Assembly: GCA_018823885.1 (NCBI GenBank)
Contig: JAHJHG010000007.1
Span: 1 to 54,256, forward strand
Length of the DNA stretch: 54,256 bases
From: Patescibacteria group bacterium
Lineage (GTDB): Bacteria; Patescibacteriota; Microgenomatia; UBA8517
Direction of reading: 5' to 3'
The notes beneath the pieces are model-generated. The model saw only the letters and a list, made by a program, of their open reading frames with translations, searched no databases and was not told the origin of the DNA. Below, in pieces: positions 28,832 through 39,083 of this stretch (positions are counted from its first letter, which is position 1; each line of letters starts with the position of its first letter). A program made the translations under genes and the position numbers.

Positions 28832-30477
28832 AATGGCTCTATTATTCTAAAAGCCGGGTTAGTATTCAAATAGTTAATTTCCTTAATTAATTTAAACTGC
28901 TCCGGATCACTGGAATCTTCAACCGGAATCCTTATTGTGTCGGCAACAAATAAACTTCCTTTTTCACCCCGATTAACTGACCAGTCAATCGGCGCAAAAT
29001 ATATATTATCTAATCTTTCTACTTGCCCCACATCTCCTACCGCACTTTCTTTGAGTTTTGCTTGAGCCTGATACTTTGCTGGACTGTATTTTTGATAAAA
29101 CAGGAAATAAATATATGGTTGAGCATAGGATTGCTGCACCTTAATAGTTTCATAATTAGATTGAATAGGAGTAACTGTTCCTACAATTTGTTTGTAACCA
29201 TACTCCCAACATTTTGAATCATGTTTTGACAGATGGACAAAATATGCGTCTAGATAATAAACATAATTGAGCAAATATATTACCGCCAATCCTCCCAAAA
29301 TAATTTTTTTGTGTTTCACAATTTTGTTAAATAGAAAAAGTAATCCAAACGAAGACATTAGCACCAAGGGAATTACCATGTTGTAACTTCTTACTGCATG
29401 TACCTGATCTCTAGATAAAGCGGCAGGAAGAGGAGCAAGCAACAACCATAGAAAGATAAATATCGATTCTTTTGACCTGGAACGAACCAGAACAATAAAC
29501 CCAGAAATAATCAAAAGCAAATCTGTGAATATAAACATGCCTGTATAGGGAGCCGAATGTCTTGGATTTTGCCAATCGCCCTCAAAGAATAAGAATCTAC
29601 CAGTAAAGTGATTAAACCATCGACCCAAAACTCCCCTTGTAAAATTTACTCCTTCGGAATGAAACAAGTAATAGCTTAAGCCCCCTATTTTTTCCTCACC
29701 CTGATCAAGAAACTGTTGAATATAATCAGTGGGCCTTGGATATGAGAAAACACTGAAAACCTCAAGTCTTCCTGTTTTGCCTTGGAAAAAACCAAGCAAT
29801 ATTGGAAGTGATACCAACAATCCTATTAAAAAAGCAGTTGCTAGCGTTTTCTTCTCGAATTTAATCACGTCTTTAAAATATATTATTCCCAAAACAACCA
29901 ACACTATTGCCGTTGAAAGCTTCGCCCCCTGATATGTAATAAGTGTTAGAGCAAAGAAAAAGGCCGAATAAAATAAATGTTTTTGTTTTTCAATTGCTTT
30001 TACAAAAAAGTAGATACCAAGAAGGGTGAGGGTTAGAGAAACATTAATTTCCCATGCGCCCCTAGAAAAGTGGATATGCCAGGGATTAATTGCAAGCAAA
30101 AAACTTGAGACAAGGGCTATTTTTTTGTCTTTAAAAAACTGCAAACCAATCATATACATCAAAAATACAGCCAATATTCCAAATGCAGCACTAGGCAGTC
30201 TTACAGCAAATTCTGTCAGTCCTAAAACAGCCACAGCGGGTACGGTCAAATAGACATAAAGACCGGGCTTAAAATCACCAAAGGATTTAAAGATAATCGG
30301 CATAATCTTTCCGTATTCATCTTTACCCGTTTTTAAAATAGAGTAGGCGTTATAACCCAAAGAAGCCTCATCGGGTGCAAGATGAGGAGGAGTACTCCCC
30401 AAATTCCACAATCTCAACACCGACGCCAAAAGCAAAATAACAAAAATTATGTTCTTCTTATTTAATAGTTTTTTCAT
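28828..30477 (-). CDS. GT39/PMT-family GT-C glycosyltransferase (array paralog 2)
   Basis: LAPDEASLGYNAYSILKTGKDEYGKIMPIIFKSFGDFKPGLYVYL; NPWHIHFSRGAWEINV; C-terminal TNPAFRI. Internal ATG at 30477 (MKKLLNKKNIIF) preferred to the 30501 start. Confidence 0.88.
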   Translation of the reverse strand: MKKLLNKKNIIFVILLLASVLRLWNLGSTPPHLAPDEASLGYNAYSILKTGKDEYGKIMPIIFKSFGDFKPGLYVYLTVPAVAVLGLTEFAVRLPSAAFGILAVFLMYMIGLQFFKDKKIALVSSFLLAINPWHIHFSRGAWEINVSLTLTLLGIYFFVKAIEKQKHLFYSAFFFALTLITYQGAKLSTAIVLVVLGIIYFKDVIKFEKKTLATAFLIGLLVSLPILLGFFQGKTGRLEVFSVFSYPRPTDYIQQFLDQGEEKIGGLSYYLFHSEGVNFTRGVLGRWFNHFTGRFLFFEGDWQNPRHSAPYTGMFIFTDLLLIISGFIVLVRSRSKESIFIFLWLLLAPLPAALSRDQVHAVRSYNMVIPLVLMSSFGLLFLFNKIVKHKKIILGGLAVIYLLNYVYYLDAYFVHLSKHDSKCWEYGYKQIVGTVTPIQSNYETIKVQQSYAQPYIYFLFYQKYSPAKYQAQAKLKESAVGDVGQVERLDNIYFAPIDWSVNRGEKGSLFVADTIRIPVEDSSDPEQFKLIKEINYLNTNPAFRIIEPL

Positions 30478-32137
30478 ATATTTCAAAGGCTGGTACATCA
30501 TTTAAGAACTTTATAGTATCAAGCTTATCCCATCCATAAGGATAATTCCCAGGACTGGTAATTAATAAGCAACTAGAATCATTACAATCAATTTCCTTCT
30601 TACTTTCCAATACAAAAGTTGCGCCTTCGCTTGGCATCTCCCAATCGTTTACAAAATATAACTTATCAAATGCATCAACCCAGTACCAATCCGTTTGATG
30701 AAACCGAATAAGATTTTCATCATTTCGATAATCACTTGGATTCCATGGCCAAAAATATAAGAAAAATTCGTGTGGCTCTCCGTATTTTTTAGTTACAATA
30801 ACTTTATCGTACTGATCATAATTCTGCTTAACATAGGAAACAGCTTGTTCATATCCATACTGCCATGACCACGAATAATCCTTTCTATAATCTCCGAAAT
30901 ATTCAAAAAGATAATTCCTTGCGAAAGCGGCAAGAATAATGATGTAGGCAACAATCAATAAGCTTCTATATTTCTTATCAAACCACTCAATAAGAGCAAT
31001 AAATCCCGATGCGCTAATTATCATAGGAATTGGGAGCATTGTTATCGCTCTCAATACATGAGGCGCTTCCCTTGTTAAACTTGATGGAATTGGTGCCAAG
31101 AAAAGCCAAGTTAATAACAAAAGAGAACCTTTGTTTGGTTTTTTGATAAGCACAACCAGTCCTATCAGGAAAAAGAGTAGATTGACAATGTATATTAGCC
31201 CATGACGAGGAACGCTAAATTGATAATGACTTCCTCCTTCATAAAACAAAAATTCTGGAGAAAAATGAGAAAACCAATTCGAGGTAAATTGAGTTACAAA
31301 GTAAGTGCCTTTGTTATAAACCGCTCTTGCCAACAAAGGAGATAGTTCAGAAAGGTTCCTTCCCTCATTTATTTTCGTAATCGCACCTTCATCGATAATA
31401 GCCACCCAGCCATACCTTGCTTGGCCCGTGGGGTTTAGCAATTGAGAGAACATCGGCACAAAAATGATCAAGGCAAGAATAGTACTGAGAACAACAAACT
31501 TGCTCTTCTTTTTCCAAACCGCCAACAATTCTTTCTTATATATAAATTTCAAAGCTACAAGAAGAAGTGGGACGAAAACACGCGCAGAATTATATGTCCA
31601 CACCGACAATCCCAAAAGAATTACTGAAATCGGTAGCCATTTTGTTTTTTTAATTCCAATAATAAAAAGGTAAATTCCAGAGACGATGAAAAAAAGCGAC
31701 AGGTTTGCCTCAAAGGCTCCCCTAGACAAAAACAAGCTCCATGGTTCAATAGCGACAAGAAAAGCTGAAATAAGAGCTACTTTTTTATTGATTAACTCTT
31801 TAGCAAGAAGGTAGGTAAAGATAACCACTCCAATGCCCGCAAGAATTGAAGGAAGTCTCACCGCTAATACACTTAGGCCCAAGAAAAACTCGGAAACACT
31901 TGTTAAGTAAATGTACACAGGAAGCTTGTAGTCTCCATATGCCCTAAAAATCGCAGGAAAACTTACCCCCCACTCATCTTTTCCCGTTTTTAATATCGAA
32001 TAGGCATTATATCCATGAGAAATTTCATCCCAGTTCAAAGAAGGGGGCACTTTTGAAATAGCCATAAACCTGAGAACAACGGCCACAAGAAGAATAAGGA
32101 AAAACAAACCATACTTTTTTACTAACTTATTTAGCAT
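30458..32137 (-). CDS. GT39/PMT-family GT-C glycosyltransferase (array paralog 3)
   Basis: LNWDEISHGYNAYSILKTGKDEWGVSFPAIFRAYGDYKLPVYIYL; EPWSLFLSRGAFEANL; C-terminal DVPAFEIYE. Confidence 0.88.
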   Translation of the reverse strand: MLNKLVKKYGLFFLILLVAVVLRFMAISKVPPSLNWDEISHGYNAYSILKTGKDEWGVSFPAIFRAYGDYKLPVYIYLTSVSEFFLGLSVLAVRLPSILAGIGVVIFTYLLAKELINKKVALISAFLVAIEPWSLFLSRGAFEANLSLFFIVSGIYLFIIGIKKTKWLPISVILLGLSVWTYNSARVFVPLLLVALKFIYKKELLAVWKKKSKFVVLSTILALIIFVPMFSQLLNPTGQARYGWVAIIDEGAITKINEGRNLSELSPLLARAVYNKGTYFVTQFTSNWFSHFSPEFLFYEGGSHYQFSVPRHGLIYIVNLLFFLIGLVVLIKKPNKGSLLLLTWLFLAPIPSSLTREAPHVLRAITMLPIPMIISASGFIALIEWFDKKYRSLLIVAYIIILAAFARNYLFEYFGDYRKDYSWSWQYGYEQAVSYVKQNYDQYDKVIVTKKYGEPHEFFLYFWPWNPSDYRNDENLIRFHQTDWYWVDAFDKLYFVNDWEMPSEGATFVLESKKEIDCNDSSCLLITSPGNYPYGWDKLDTIKFLNDVPAFEIYEKTIK

Positions 32138-33776
32138 TTCCTTTACTTGTATCTACAAAAATGAATCCCAGTTCCCCACTCTTAAAATATATCTTTTTAA
32201 CAATCATTTCCTCTGGAACCTCCTCGATAGGGAAATCCCAGGGAGCGGCAATAAATAGCGAATTTGGATATTCATATCTATCTTGCTTCCAATACGGTCT
32301 TTTAATCCGAATATTCTCTGTTGTTCTTGTATCAAGATACTCCACAGGATCATATTTACAATAAAAAAGGACATATAGATGAGGGAGTCCAGTGATATCA
32401 GACTTAACCCCAAAAGACTCTGAAATAAATACGTTGTCATATTTATCCTTGTTCTCACATGCGTGAATGGCAATATCTTTATATCCATACTGCCAATATT
32501 CAGAAAAGAAGCGAGGTGAATGATTGGTATATATGTCAAAGAAATAAACAAAATTAATAAACAAAACCACTACATATAAGGCTAGCATTTTTGGCCTTTT
32601 TAGTTTCGCTGCAATAAATTCAAATCCACTTGCCATCAAAAGAGCAAAAAACGGAAACCACACTAAGGCCCTCAAAGGATGCTGTTCGTTCATCGTCAAG
32701 GAGGCCGGCAAAGGTCCAGCAAAAAACCAGAAGAGTGCAAGCTTCCTTATTTCTTTGTTTCTAGATCGAATTAAAGAATAGATACCCATTAATATAATCG
32801 GAAGATCCACAAGGAAAAGAAAACCTAGTCCAGAATATCCCGGAGGAGTAAATTGCATCCCCTTCCAAAACCAAAGCCGTAAATCAAAATAATTAAAATA
32901 TTTGCCCAACCAGTGTCTAAATATTAAATAAGCATTGTTATCAAAAATCAACTCTTTAACATTTTCGTATCCTTCGATGTGTAAAATCCCCGTCAAAGAT
33001 TGTTCTCTGATTATCGAGGTTGATATCGCTCTTTCTTTTATTGCAGGGGTGAAAAATGTTAAATTCAAAAACGGTATGGCGAAAACCAAAACCACTAAGG
33101 CAAAATATACAATATGTTTTTTCGTTTCAGGCTTTGTGAATTTTATTCGGTCTTTATAAATATAAAATAATACCAAAACCAATAATGGGACAAATACCCG
33201 CTCTGCATGATAACCCCATACCGCTACGCTAAAAGCTATTGCGCTACCAATTAATTGAAGTTTATTTTTATCCTTCGTCCATTTAATAAATAGCCAAACC
33301 CCAAGTGTTGTTAATATCATGGCTGTCAAGCCAGCAAAACTTCCTCTTGAAAAATGAACCCCCCATGATACTAAGGCAACCCACAAGCCCGTCATTATTG
33401 CCGATAACCAAGATAATCGCATAGAGCGGATAAAGAAAATAAACAAAATACTCGAAAGCGCAGCAATAAGGGCAACATGGAAGCGCACAGCAAATTCATT
33501 CAGACCAAATAAAGCAATTGAAGGAACAGTCAAGTAAATATCAACAGGAGGTTTGTAATCCCCAACTGATTTAAATGCGAGAGGCAACAATTCTCCAAAC
33601 TCATCACGTCCTGTTTTTAGAATTGAGTAGGCATTATATCCCACAGAAACCTCGTCCATAGAAAGACTGACTGGATACTGTGACAGTTTCCAAAATCTCA
33701 CAATAAGAGCAATAACAAAAACGACAATTATTGCTCCCAGTATTTTTATATTTTTCTTTTTTAACAAGTTAGCCAT
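32127..33776 (-). CDS. GT39/PMT-family GT-C glycosyltransferase (array paralog 4)
   Basis: LSMDEVSVGYNAYSILKTGRDEFGELLPLAFKSVGDYKPPVDIYL; VSWGVHFSRGSFAGLT; C-terminal SGELGFIFV. Confidence 0.88.
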   Translation of the reverse strand: MANLLKKKNIKILGAIIVVFVIALIVRFWKLSQYPVSLSMDEVSVGYNAYSILKTGRDEFGELLPLAFKSVGDYKPPVDIYLTVPSIALFGLNEFAVRFHVALIAALSSILFIFFIRSMRLSWLSAIMTGLWVALVSWGVHFSRGSFAGLTAMILTTLGVWLFIKWTKDKNKLQLIGSAIAFSVAVWGYHAERVFVPLLVLVLFYIYKDRIKFTKPETKKHIVYFALVVLVFAIPFLNLTFFTPAIKERAISTSIIREQSLTGILHIEGYENVKELIFDNNAYLIFRHWLGKYFNYFDLRLWFWKGMQFTPPGYSGLGFLFLVDLPIILMGIYSLIRSRNKEIRKLALFWFFAGPLPASLTMNEQHPLRALVWFPFFALLMASGFEFIAAKLKRPKMLALYVVVLFINFVYFFDIYTNHSPRFFSEYWQYGYKDIAIHACENKDKYDNVFISESFGVKSDITGLPHLYVLFYCKYDPVEYLDTRTTENIRIKRPYWKQDRYEYPNSLFIAAPWDFPIEEVPEEMIVKKIYFKSGELGFIFVDTSKGNAK

Positions 33777-34408
33777 AATGCCCTACTTATGATAAACACA
33801 CCATATATGATTAGTAATCCGATTATTAAATTCCTTTTCTTGCATTCATTAATAAGAAGCTCTATCCCCTGCGAAGCAATATAAATATAAAGCAATAGGA
33901 CTGGAAAAAGAAAAACAAGATTCCTTGCCCCAGCCAAAAACCCAAAAAGAGGAAAAGCTAATAATAAGAAAAGTGGCTTAAATTCTTTTTGTTTCGCCAG
34001 TTTAATCAATCCAAAAACCCAAAAAACAAACGCAAAAAAGGGTACTGGTTCAACTCCTGGAGGTGAAAATTCTGTACCATCACCAGCTTGAAAATATATC
34101 CTTGGCGACAAGAGAGAAAGGTATTCAAAAGAGTTGTCAACCAAAACCATTGCTTTGTTGTAATATAGTCGGGAAATTAATTCTTCCTTTTCTTCGCTAA
34201 AAGCATTCCATCTCATCTCCTCAACGTATCTCAGCTTCTCATCTGAAAATATCGAAGTAACTTTGCGTTTGACATTAATAGGAAAATTTACCAGCTCTAT
34301 CGAAGCGTTAATTGGTTGAAAAATTACCCACCAAAACCCTGGAGACAAAAGTAATAAAAGAAAAAAATATATTCTCTTGTGAAGGATTTCACTTATTTTT
34401 ATGTGCAT
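33761..34408 (-). CDS. Truncated GT39-like membrane protein (mid-domain only; lacks N-terminal catalytic loop and C-terminal domain)
   Basis: RLYYNKAMVLVDNSFEYLSLLSPRIYFQAGDGTEFSPPGVEPVPFFAFVFWVFGLIKL matches the middle of neighbours (e.g. RLMHNKVLFVARRFMSNYLLYFSPQFLFTHGPAEATYGMIPGRGMLYWFELPFLAWFVYSL). No DE loop or HFSRG motif. Confidence 0.65.
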   Translation of the reverse strand: MHIKISEILHKRIYFFLLLLLSPGFWWVIFQPINASIELVNFPINVKRKVTSIFSDEKLRYVEEMRWNAFSEEKEELISRLYYNKAMVLVDNSFEYLSLLSPRIYFQAGDGTEFSPPGVEPVPFFAFVFWVFGLIKLAKQKEFKPLFLLLAFPLFGFLAGARNLVFLFPVLLLYIYIASQGIELLINECKKRNLIIGLLIIYGVFIISRALWLTC

Positions 34409-36110
34409 AAAGCTTTGTAACCGTATCTACTATATATATTGATGGTTCGTCATCTGGATAATAAAATACCATCAACGGATCTGTTACGCCGGGGAAATCC
34501 TCTGGTTTTCCAACAAAAACAGCTACCTCCTCCCTATCGGTTTCCCAATAGAAATTTTTGAAAGTGTAATTCCCCAAACTATATTCAGGAAGCTGATCGA
34601 CCCAAAGCAAATTATTTTCCTTATATAACCAACCTTTCGTTGCCTCTTGATAATCAAGAGGGTCCCACTTGTTGGCATAAGCAACAAATATTTGCGGCTC
34701 TGACAATTTCTTACTTACAATTATTTTTCTATCAGGAGCAACATTTTCTGCCAGCCACTGGGTCGCCTCAAAATGGCCATATAACATTGCCTGGGCCGTC
34801 TTTTTCGGAGATTGGACAACCCAGTCTTCAATAAACATGGCAAAGAAGATTAAAACTATTGCTACATACCCTATCGTCAATTTCTTTAGTATTTCTTTGC
34901 CATACTTTTGTCTAACGGCATCATATAAGCTGATTGCTCCAAAAGCTAAAATAATCTGTATGGCTGGCAGCATAATCACCGCCCGATTACCTGCATAGCC
35001 TGGGCCTGTAGCCAAAGCTGCCGGGATTGGAGCGAGAAACAACCAAATAAGGATTATTGATAGAAACTTTTTCTCCTTAAATTTAGAAAGTGAATAGACA
35101 AACCAAGCCAGAAATGGTAATTCAAACCAATAAAGCATGCCTCGTCCGGGAATCATTCCATACGTTGCCTCGGCTGGCCCATGAGTAAATAAAAACTGCG
35201 GGGAAAAATACAGTAAATAATTACTCATAAAGCGCCTGGCTACAAACAAAACCTTGTTGTGCATAAGCCTAGCAAGGATCGGGTTCATGCCAGATAAAAC
35301 GGCTGTCACTCTTTCTATTCCTGCCGCTTCCATAGCTCCCTTAAAAAGGCTAATATCTTTTACTCTCTCGCCTGCTCCTTGCAAAAAGGTATAAGACATT
35401 AAACCAAGAAAAATTCCCATTATTCCCAGTGGAATTAATAATTCTTTTTTCTTTAACTTCAATAATTCTTTTCTGAAGAAATACACCAACACCACAATCA
35501 TTATTGGCGTAACAAGCTTGGCGGAATGATAAGAGAAAAGATTTAGACCTAAAATAATAGCTGACCAAATTAATTTTTTCGGTTGTTTTATCCCTTTAAT
35601 GAAAAGGTATATCCCCAGTGGCATTAGTAATGTTGTTAAACTTGCTTGAAAGGCTCCTCTACTCATAAAAATATGCCAAGGAGAAATCGCCAAAAGAAAA
35701 CTTGCTACAAGCGCTAATCTTTTGTCTTTTGATTTTGTTCTTTTCTTGTTTAATTTTTTAAGCTCTTTAATTAACAAATAGACAACATAGACCGCAGCCG
35801 TACCAGCAAGAGCATTGGGAAGTCGAATGGCTACTTTAGTAAGGCCCAAAGTCGCAATGAAGGGAGTGGCTATGTAGGCATACAGAGGAGGCTTATAATC
35901 ACCAAAGGATTCAAGAACGAGGGGGAGAGTATGTCCCCACTGATCTTTTCCTGTTTGAATCAATGAATAAGCATCATAACCGTCAGAAGCTTCGTCCGGC
36001 GTAAAACCATAGGGGTATGTAGACAAAGAAACTACCCTCAAGAAAAACGCCAGGGCAAGAATTATAAAAATATAATACTTTTTATTCAGTAATCGGCCAA
36101 TAACTTTCAT
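34389..36110 (-). CDS. GT39/PMT-family GT-C glycosyltransferase (array paralog 5)
   Basis: FTPDEASDGYDAYSLIQTGKDQWGHTLPLVLESFGDYKPPLYAYI; SPWHIFMSRGAFQASL; C-terminal DDEPSIYIV. Confidence 0.88.
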   Translation of the reverse strand: MKVIGRLLNKKYYIFIILALAFFLRVVSLSTYPYGFTPDEASDGYDAYSLIQTGKDQWGHTLPLVLESFGDYKPPLYAYIATPFIATLGLTKVAIRLPNALAGTAAVYVVYLLIKELKKLNKKRTKSKDKRLALVASFLLAISPWHIFMSRGAFQASLTTLLMPLGIYLFIKGIKQPKKLIWSAIILGLNLFSYHSAKLVTPIMIVVLVYFFRKELLKLKKKELLIPLGIMGIFLGLMSYTFLQGAGERVKDISLFKGAMEAAGIERVTAVLSGMNPILARLMHNKVLFVARRFMSNYLLYFSPQFLFTHGPAEATYGMIPGRGMLYWFELPFLAWFVYSLSKFKEKKFLSIILIWLFLAPIPAALATGPGYAGNRAVIMLPAIQIILAFGAISLYDAVRQKYGKEILKKLTIGYVAIVLIFFAMFIEDWVVQSPKKTAQAMLYGHFEATQWLAENVAPDRKIIVSKKLSEPQIFVAYANKWDPLDYQEATKGWLYKENNLLWVDQLPEYSLGNYTFKNFYWETDREEVAVFVGKPEDFPGVTDPLMVFYYPDDEPSIYIVDTVTKLYAHKNK

Positions 36111-37806
36111 ATGTATTTGGTAGCAATCCTTCCTTAAATCTTAAATCTACATCCTTATTGTATTCTAATCTTTCTGGCAAGGCCATTAATATATCTCTTT
36201 CAATTAAAGGGAGAAACTCTACAAGGATGATGGCTGGCTGTTCATCCCTAAACCTAATCACTTCCACAACATTGGCATTCTTAGGCACCTGGTAACCAAA
36301 ACAAACATAAAGGGTGTCTTCCTTTCCTGCAGGGGGGCACTCATAAGGCATATTAAAAATAATCTTGTCGAATTTCGTCACTCTTACCCCATTCGCAAGA
36401 GCCTGAGGAGCAAAATCTGATTTCTCTATAAACTCTTCTGGATGAACTTTGTTGTAAAAAAGGTAGGGAATATAATGACCGCCAGACATCACTATATTTG
36501 AGTAATCATCATAATTATTGTTCACTACCTCAACCATTTCTTTTAATCCCACGTCGCTATACCATGGGTGGTGATATTTCTTATGCACCAAATATTGATG
36601 AGAGAAATATAGAAAATTGAAAAAGTAGGCAACCAAAACTAGGGGTAACGCATACTTTCCCCATTTCTTTATATTGGAAATGGAATATATCCCTAAAGCA
36701 ATAATAAGTGCGTATGCATAAACAAGAATAATCGCCCTTGTTGTACTTCTAGATTCAATCACCAAAGAAGCAGCAACTGGCCCAGTCAAAAGCAAAACTA
36801 AAGGAATAAGTTTCTTTTCTTTTTTAAGTAATAGAAATATAGAAAGTAATCCCAAAAGAAACAGGGGTGCTTCTATTAAATACAACAGTCCTACATCCGG
36901 AATCGAATGCCTTTCCGTTCCCGAAGTCGTTTGGACAAAAAGAAACTCGGGATCAAAATATGAGGTATATCTAGAAAAAAAACCAAGTCCAGCTGAAACA
37001 ATTTTATTATGAAACGCTCTAGTTACAATCAGAGGGGTACCAGCCCTATTGTCCTCTGTAAATTGCTCTATCAACTTTGGTTTATTAAATAAAAGAGAAA
37101 AGTCTTGGGATCTTGCTCTGCTTTTGGGAGACACCAGAGACAGGGCCACCACTACTATTGATAAAACTACCAATAACAGGGCCCTAAAGCGTTGTTTCTC
37201 GGGAATCTTTTTGTACAAGACCAGAGACAAAAGAATATATACAATTGGCATATATACCCTGTATGCCTGGTATGAAAGAATCGCTAAGACATAAAATACT
37301 AAGGTTAAAATAGTGTTTTTCCTGCCTCCTTTTCTTAACCACCGCATTAGATAAATAATTGAAGTAATGGCAAAAAGCGCCCCTAAGACGTTGTTGTAGG
37401 CCACTCTTGAAAAATGAATATGTGTTGGAGCTACTGCCAAAACAAAAGCACAAAGAAGAGCAAATTTTTTCTTCTTTAAGATTTCCAAAGCCAAAAAGTA
37501 AATAGCAATAACCGACAACGCACCTGCTAGCGCCGCTACAATTCTTGTTGAAAAAGGATTTAAACCTAAAATACCAACTGGTATTGCCGCAAAATAAGAA
37601 TAAAGACCGTATTTAAAGTCCCCTGCTGACTCAAAATATAAAGGGAATTTATTCCCATATTCATCGGATTGATTAACGAGAAGAGAATATCCGTAGTAAC
37701 CAAGCGCCATTTCATCCTCATCAATAGCTTCCGGAACTTGTGCCAAATTCCAAACACGAAGAAAGAGTGCTAAAACGAAGATTAAACCCAAAATCCAGCG
37801 CTTCAT
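36082..37806 (-). CDS. GT39/PMT-family GT-C glycosyltransferase (array paralog 6)
   Basis: IDEDEMALGYYGYSLLVNQSDEYGNKFPLYFESAGDFKYGLYSYF; APTHIHFSRVAYNNVL; C-terminal DEQPAIILV. Confidence 0.87.
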   Translation of the reverse strand: MKRWILGLIFVLALFLRVWNLAQVPEAIDEDEMALGYYGYSLLVNQSDEYGNKFPLYFESAGDFKYGLYSYFAAIPVGILGLNPFSTRIVAALAGALSVIAIYFLALEILKKKKFALLCAFVLAVAPTHIHFSRVAYNNVLGALFAITSIIYLMRWLRKGGRKNTILTLVFYVLAILSYQAYRVYMPIVYILLSLVLYKKIPEKQRFRALLLVVLSIVVVALSLVSPKSRARSQDFSLLFNKPKLIEQFTEDNRAGTPLIVTRAFHNKIVSAGLGFFSRYTSYFDPEFLFVQTTSGTERHSIPDVGLLYLIEAPLFLLGLLSIFLLLKKEKKLIPLVLLLTGPVAASLVIESRSTTRAIILVYAYALIIALGIYSISNIKKWGKYALPLVLVAYFFNFLYFSHQYLVHKKYHHPWYSDVGLKEMVEVVNNNYDDYSNIVMSGGHYIPYLFYNKVHPEEFIEKSDFAPQALANGVRVTKFDKIIFNMPYECPPAGKEDTLYVCFGYQVPKNANVVEVIRFRDEQPAIILVEFLPLIERDILMALPERLEYNKDVDLRFKEGLLPNTYESYWPITE

Positions 37807-37814
37807 TCTCTTGA

Positions 37815-39083
37815 TTATAGCTTTGCGGGCTTAAAAAGTCGAAGAAACCGAGCATAGAAGTTTACGAATAAACCAAAGTTTACAAAACCCAATATTCTTG
37901 GCAATAGCCTGTCGTTGGCGGAAAGCAAATTGATTAACCACTTTATATTTGGTATCCACCAGAAATGATATAGATTAACCAAACTTAACCCTGAAACAGC
38001 CCAATACAGAGGTAGTAATTTTTTATCCATTACTACCAGTATTGTAAAAACAGGGAAAAGTGGATAAAGATATCGTTCGTGCATGTTTGTCAGTAACATA
38101 AAAGAAGAGAATGAAATAATTGCTAAAGCCCAAAAAACAGACTTATGATCTTGTTTCTTGAAAACTAGATAAATAGGATAAATTAGTGAAATACCAAATA
38201 TTATTAGTCCCCACACTTGGTATGTGAGGGGTCCCCACATCAATGTGTGCGGCTGTTCATGAATTCCAGTTATAGCCGCCCAAATATTAAACGCATTAGC
38301 AGTGATTACTTGTAATTGTTCTATAAAAACCTTTTTATTATAAATCCCAATAAGCCACCCAAAAGGTTCTCCCCTGGAAAAAGGTAGGGTTAATGTCCCA
38401 ATTATCAAAAGTGGTATTGCCAAAGATTTAGCAATTTCTGTCAGTTTATATTTTTGCCGCAAGGCAATAATGGCAAAAACCGGCGCAAAAATGAGAAGCG
38501 AGGCTTTTATATAAAATGACATAAGCAATGCCAATACTGCCCACATTAGTTTTTTCTCAAGAAGCAGGACGAATGCTAGTAGGGCGAAAAAATTAATAAT
38601 TGCATCTGTCTGGCCCCAAACAGCTGAGTTATACCAAATAATAGGATTAAAAAGAAAAAGAGTTGCTCCAAAAATTCCAAGCTTTACTTTCTTCTTTTTT
38701 TTGAACATCCAGTAAATTAAATATGCTATTCCTAAATCTGCCAAAATTGCTGGGAGTTGAAGTAATGCTTGATATCCCCGTTCTTCAAGAAAAGTAACAA
38801 TGTTTGAAGGAAATAGTGGAATACTTATATTGATTTTCCAGAAAAATGCAAAGATAGCTTGATACAACTTATATATGCCGGCAAAAATATATGCGGTTCC
38901 AGGGGGCTGATTGGGCCAAGTGAAACTCCAAACATTGGCTGTATAAAACTTCGCAGGGCCATAATCCCAAAAACGAATTCCCCAATCAACGTGATTATTA
39001 AGATCAGGATGCCAAGTTATAAACGCCAAAACAAATCTGAAAATAAATGCTAAAAGTAAAATCTTGATAATTTTTTTCTTCAT
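37815..39083 (-). CDS. GT-C membrane glycosyltransferase of the 'HERYLYP' type (GT87/ALG6-8-like), paralog of 44065..45339
   Basis: TWHPDLNNHVDWGIRFWDYG; FFWKINISIPLFPSNIVTFLEERGYQALLQLPAILADLGIAYLIYW; AVWGQTDAIINFFALLAFVLLLEKK; NMHERYLYPLFPVF. Confidence 0.75.
   Translation of the reverse strand: MKKKIIKILLLAFIFRFVLAFITWHPDLNNHVDWGIRFWDYGPAKFYTANVWSFTWPNQPPGTAYIFAGIYKLYQAIFAFFWKINISIPLFPSNIVTFLEERGYQALLQLPAILADLGIAYLIYWMFKKKKKVKLGIFGATLFLFNPIIWYNSAVWGQTDAIINFFALLAFVLLLEKKLMWAVLALLMSFYIKASLLIFAPVFAIIALRQKYKLTEIAKSLAIPLLIIGTLTLPFSRGEPFGWLIGIYNKKVFIEQLQVITANAFNIWAAITGIHEQPHTLMWGPLTYQVWGLIIFGISLIYPIYLVFKKQDHKSVFWALAIISFSSFMLLTNMHERYLYPLFPVFTILVVMDKKLLPLYWAVSGLSLVNLYHFWWIPNIKWLINLLSANDRLLPRILGFVNFGLFVNFYARFLRLFKPAKL

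Noticed and set aside
33761-34408. Calling the truncated GT39 ORF a pseudogene
   Set aside because: No frameshift or remnant of the missing catalytic part is visible on either side, and the frame is open with overlapping start and stop; degradation cannot be shown from this sequence alone.
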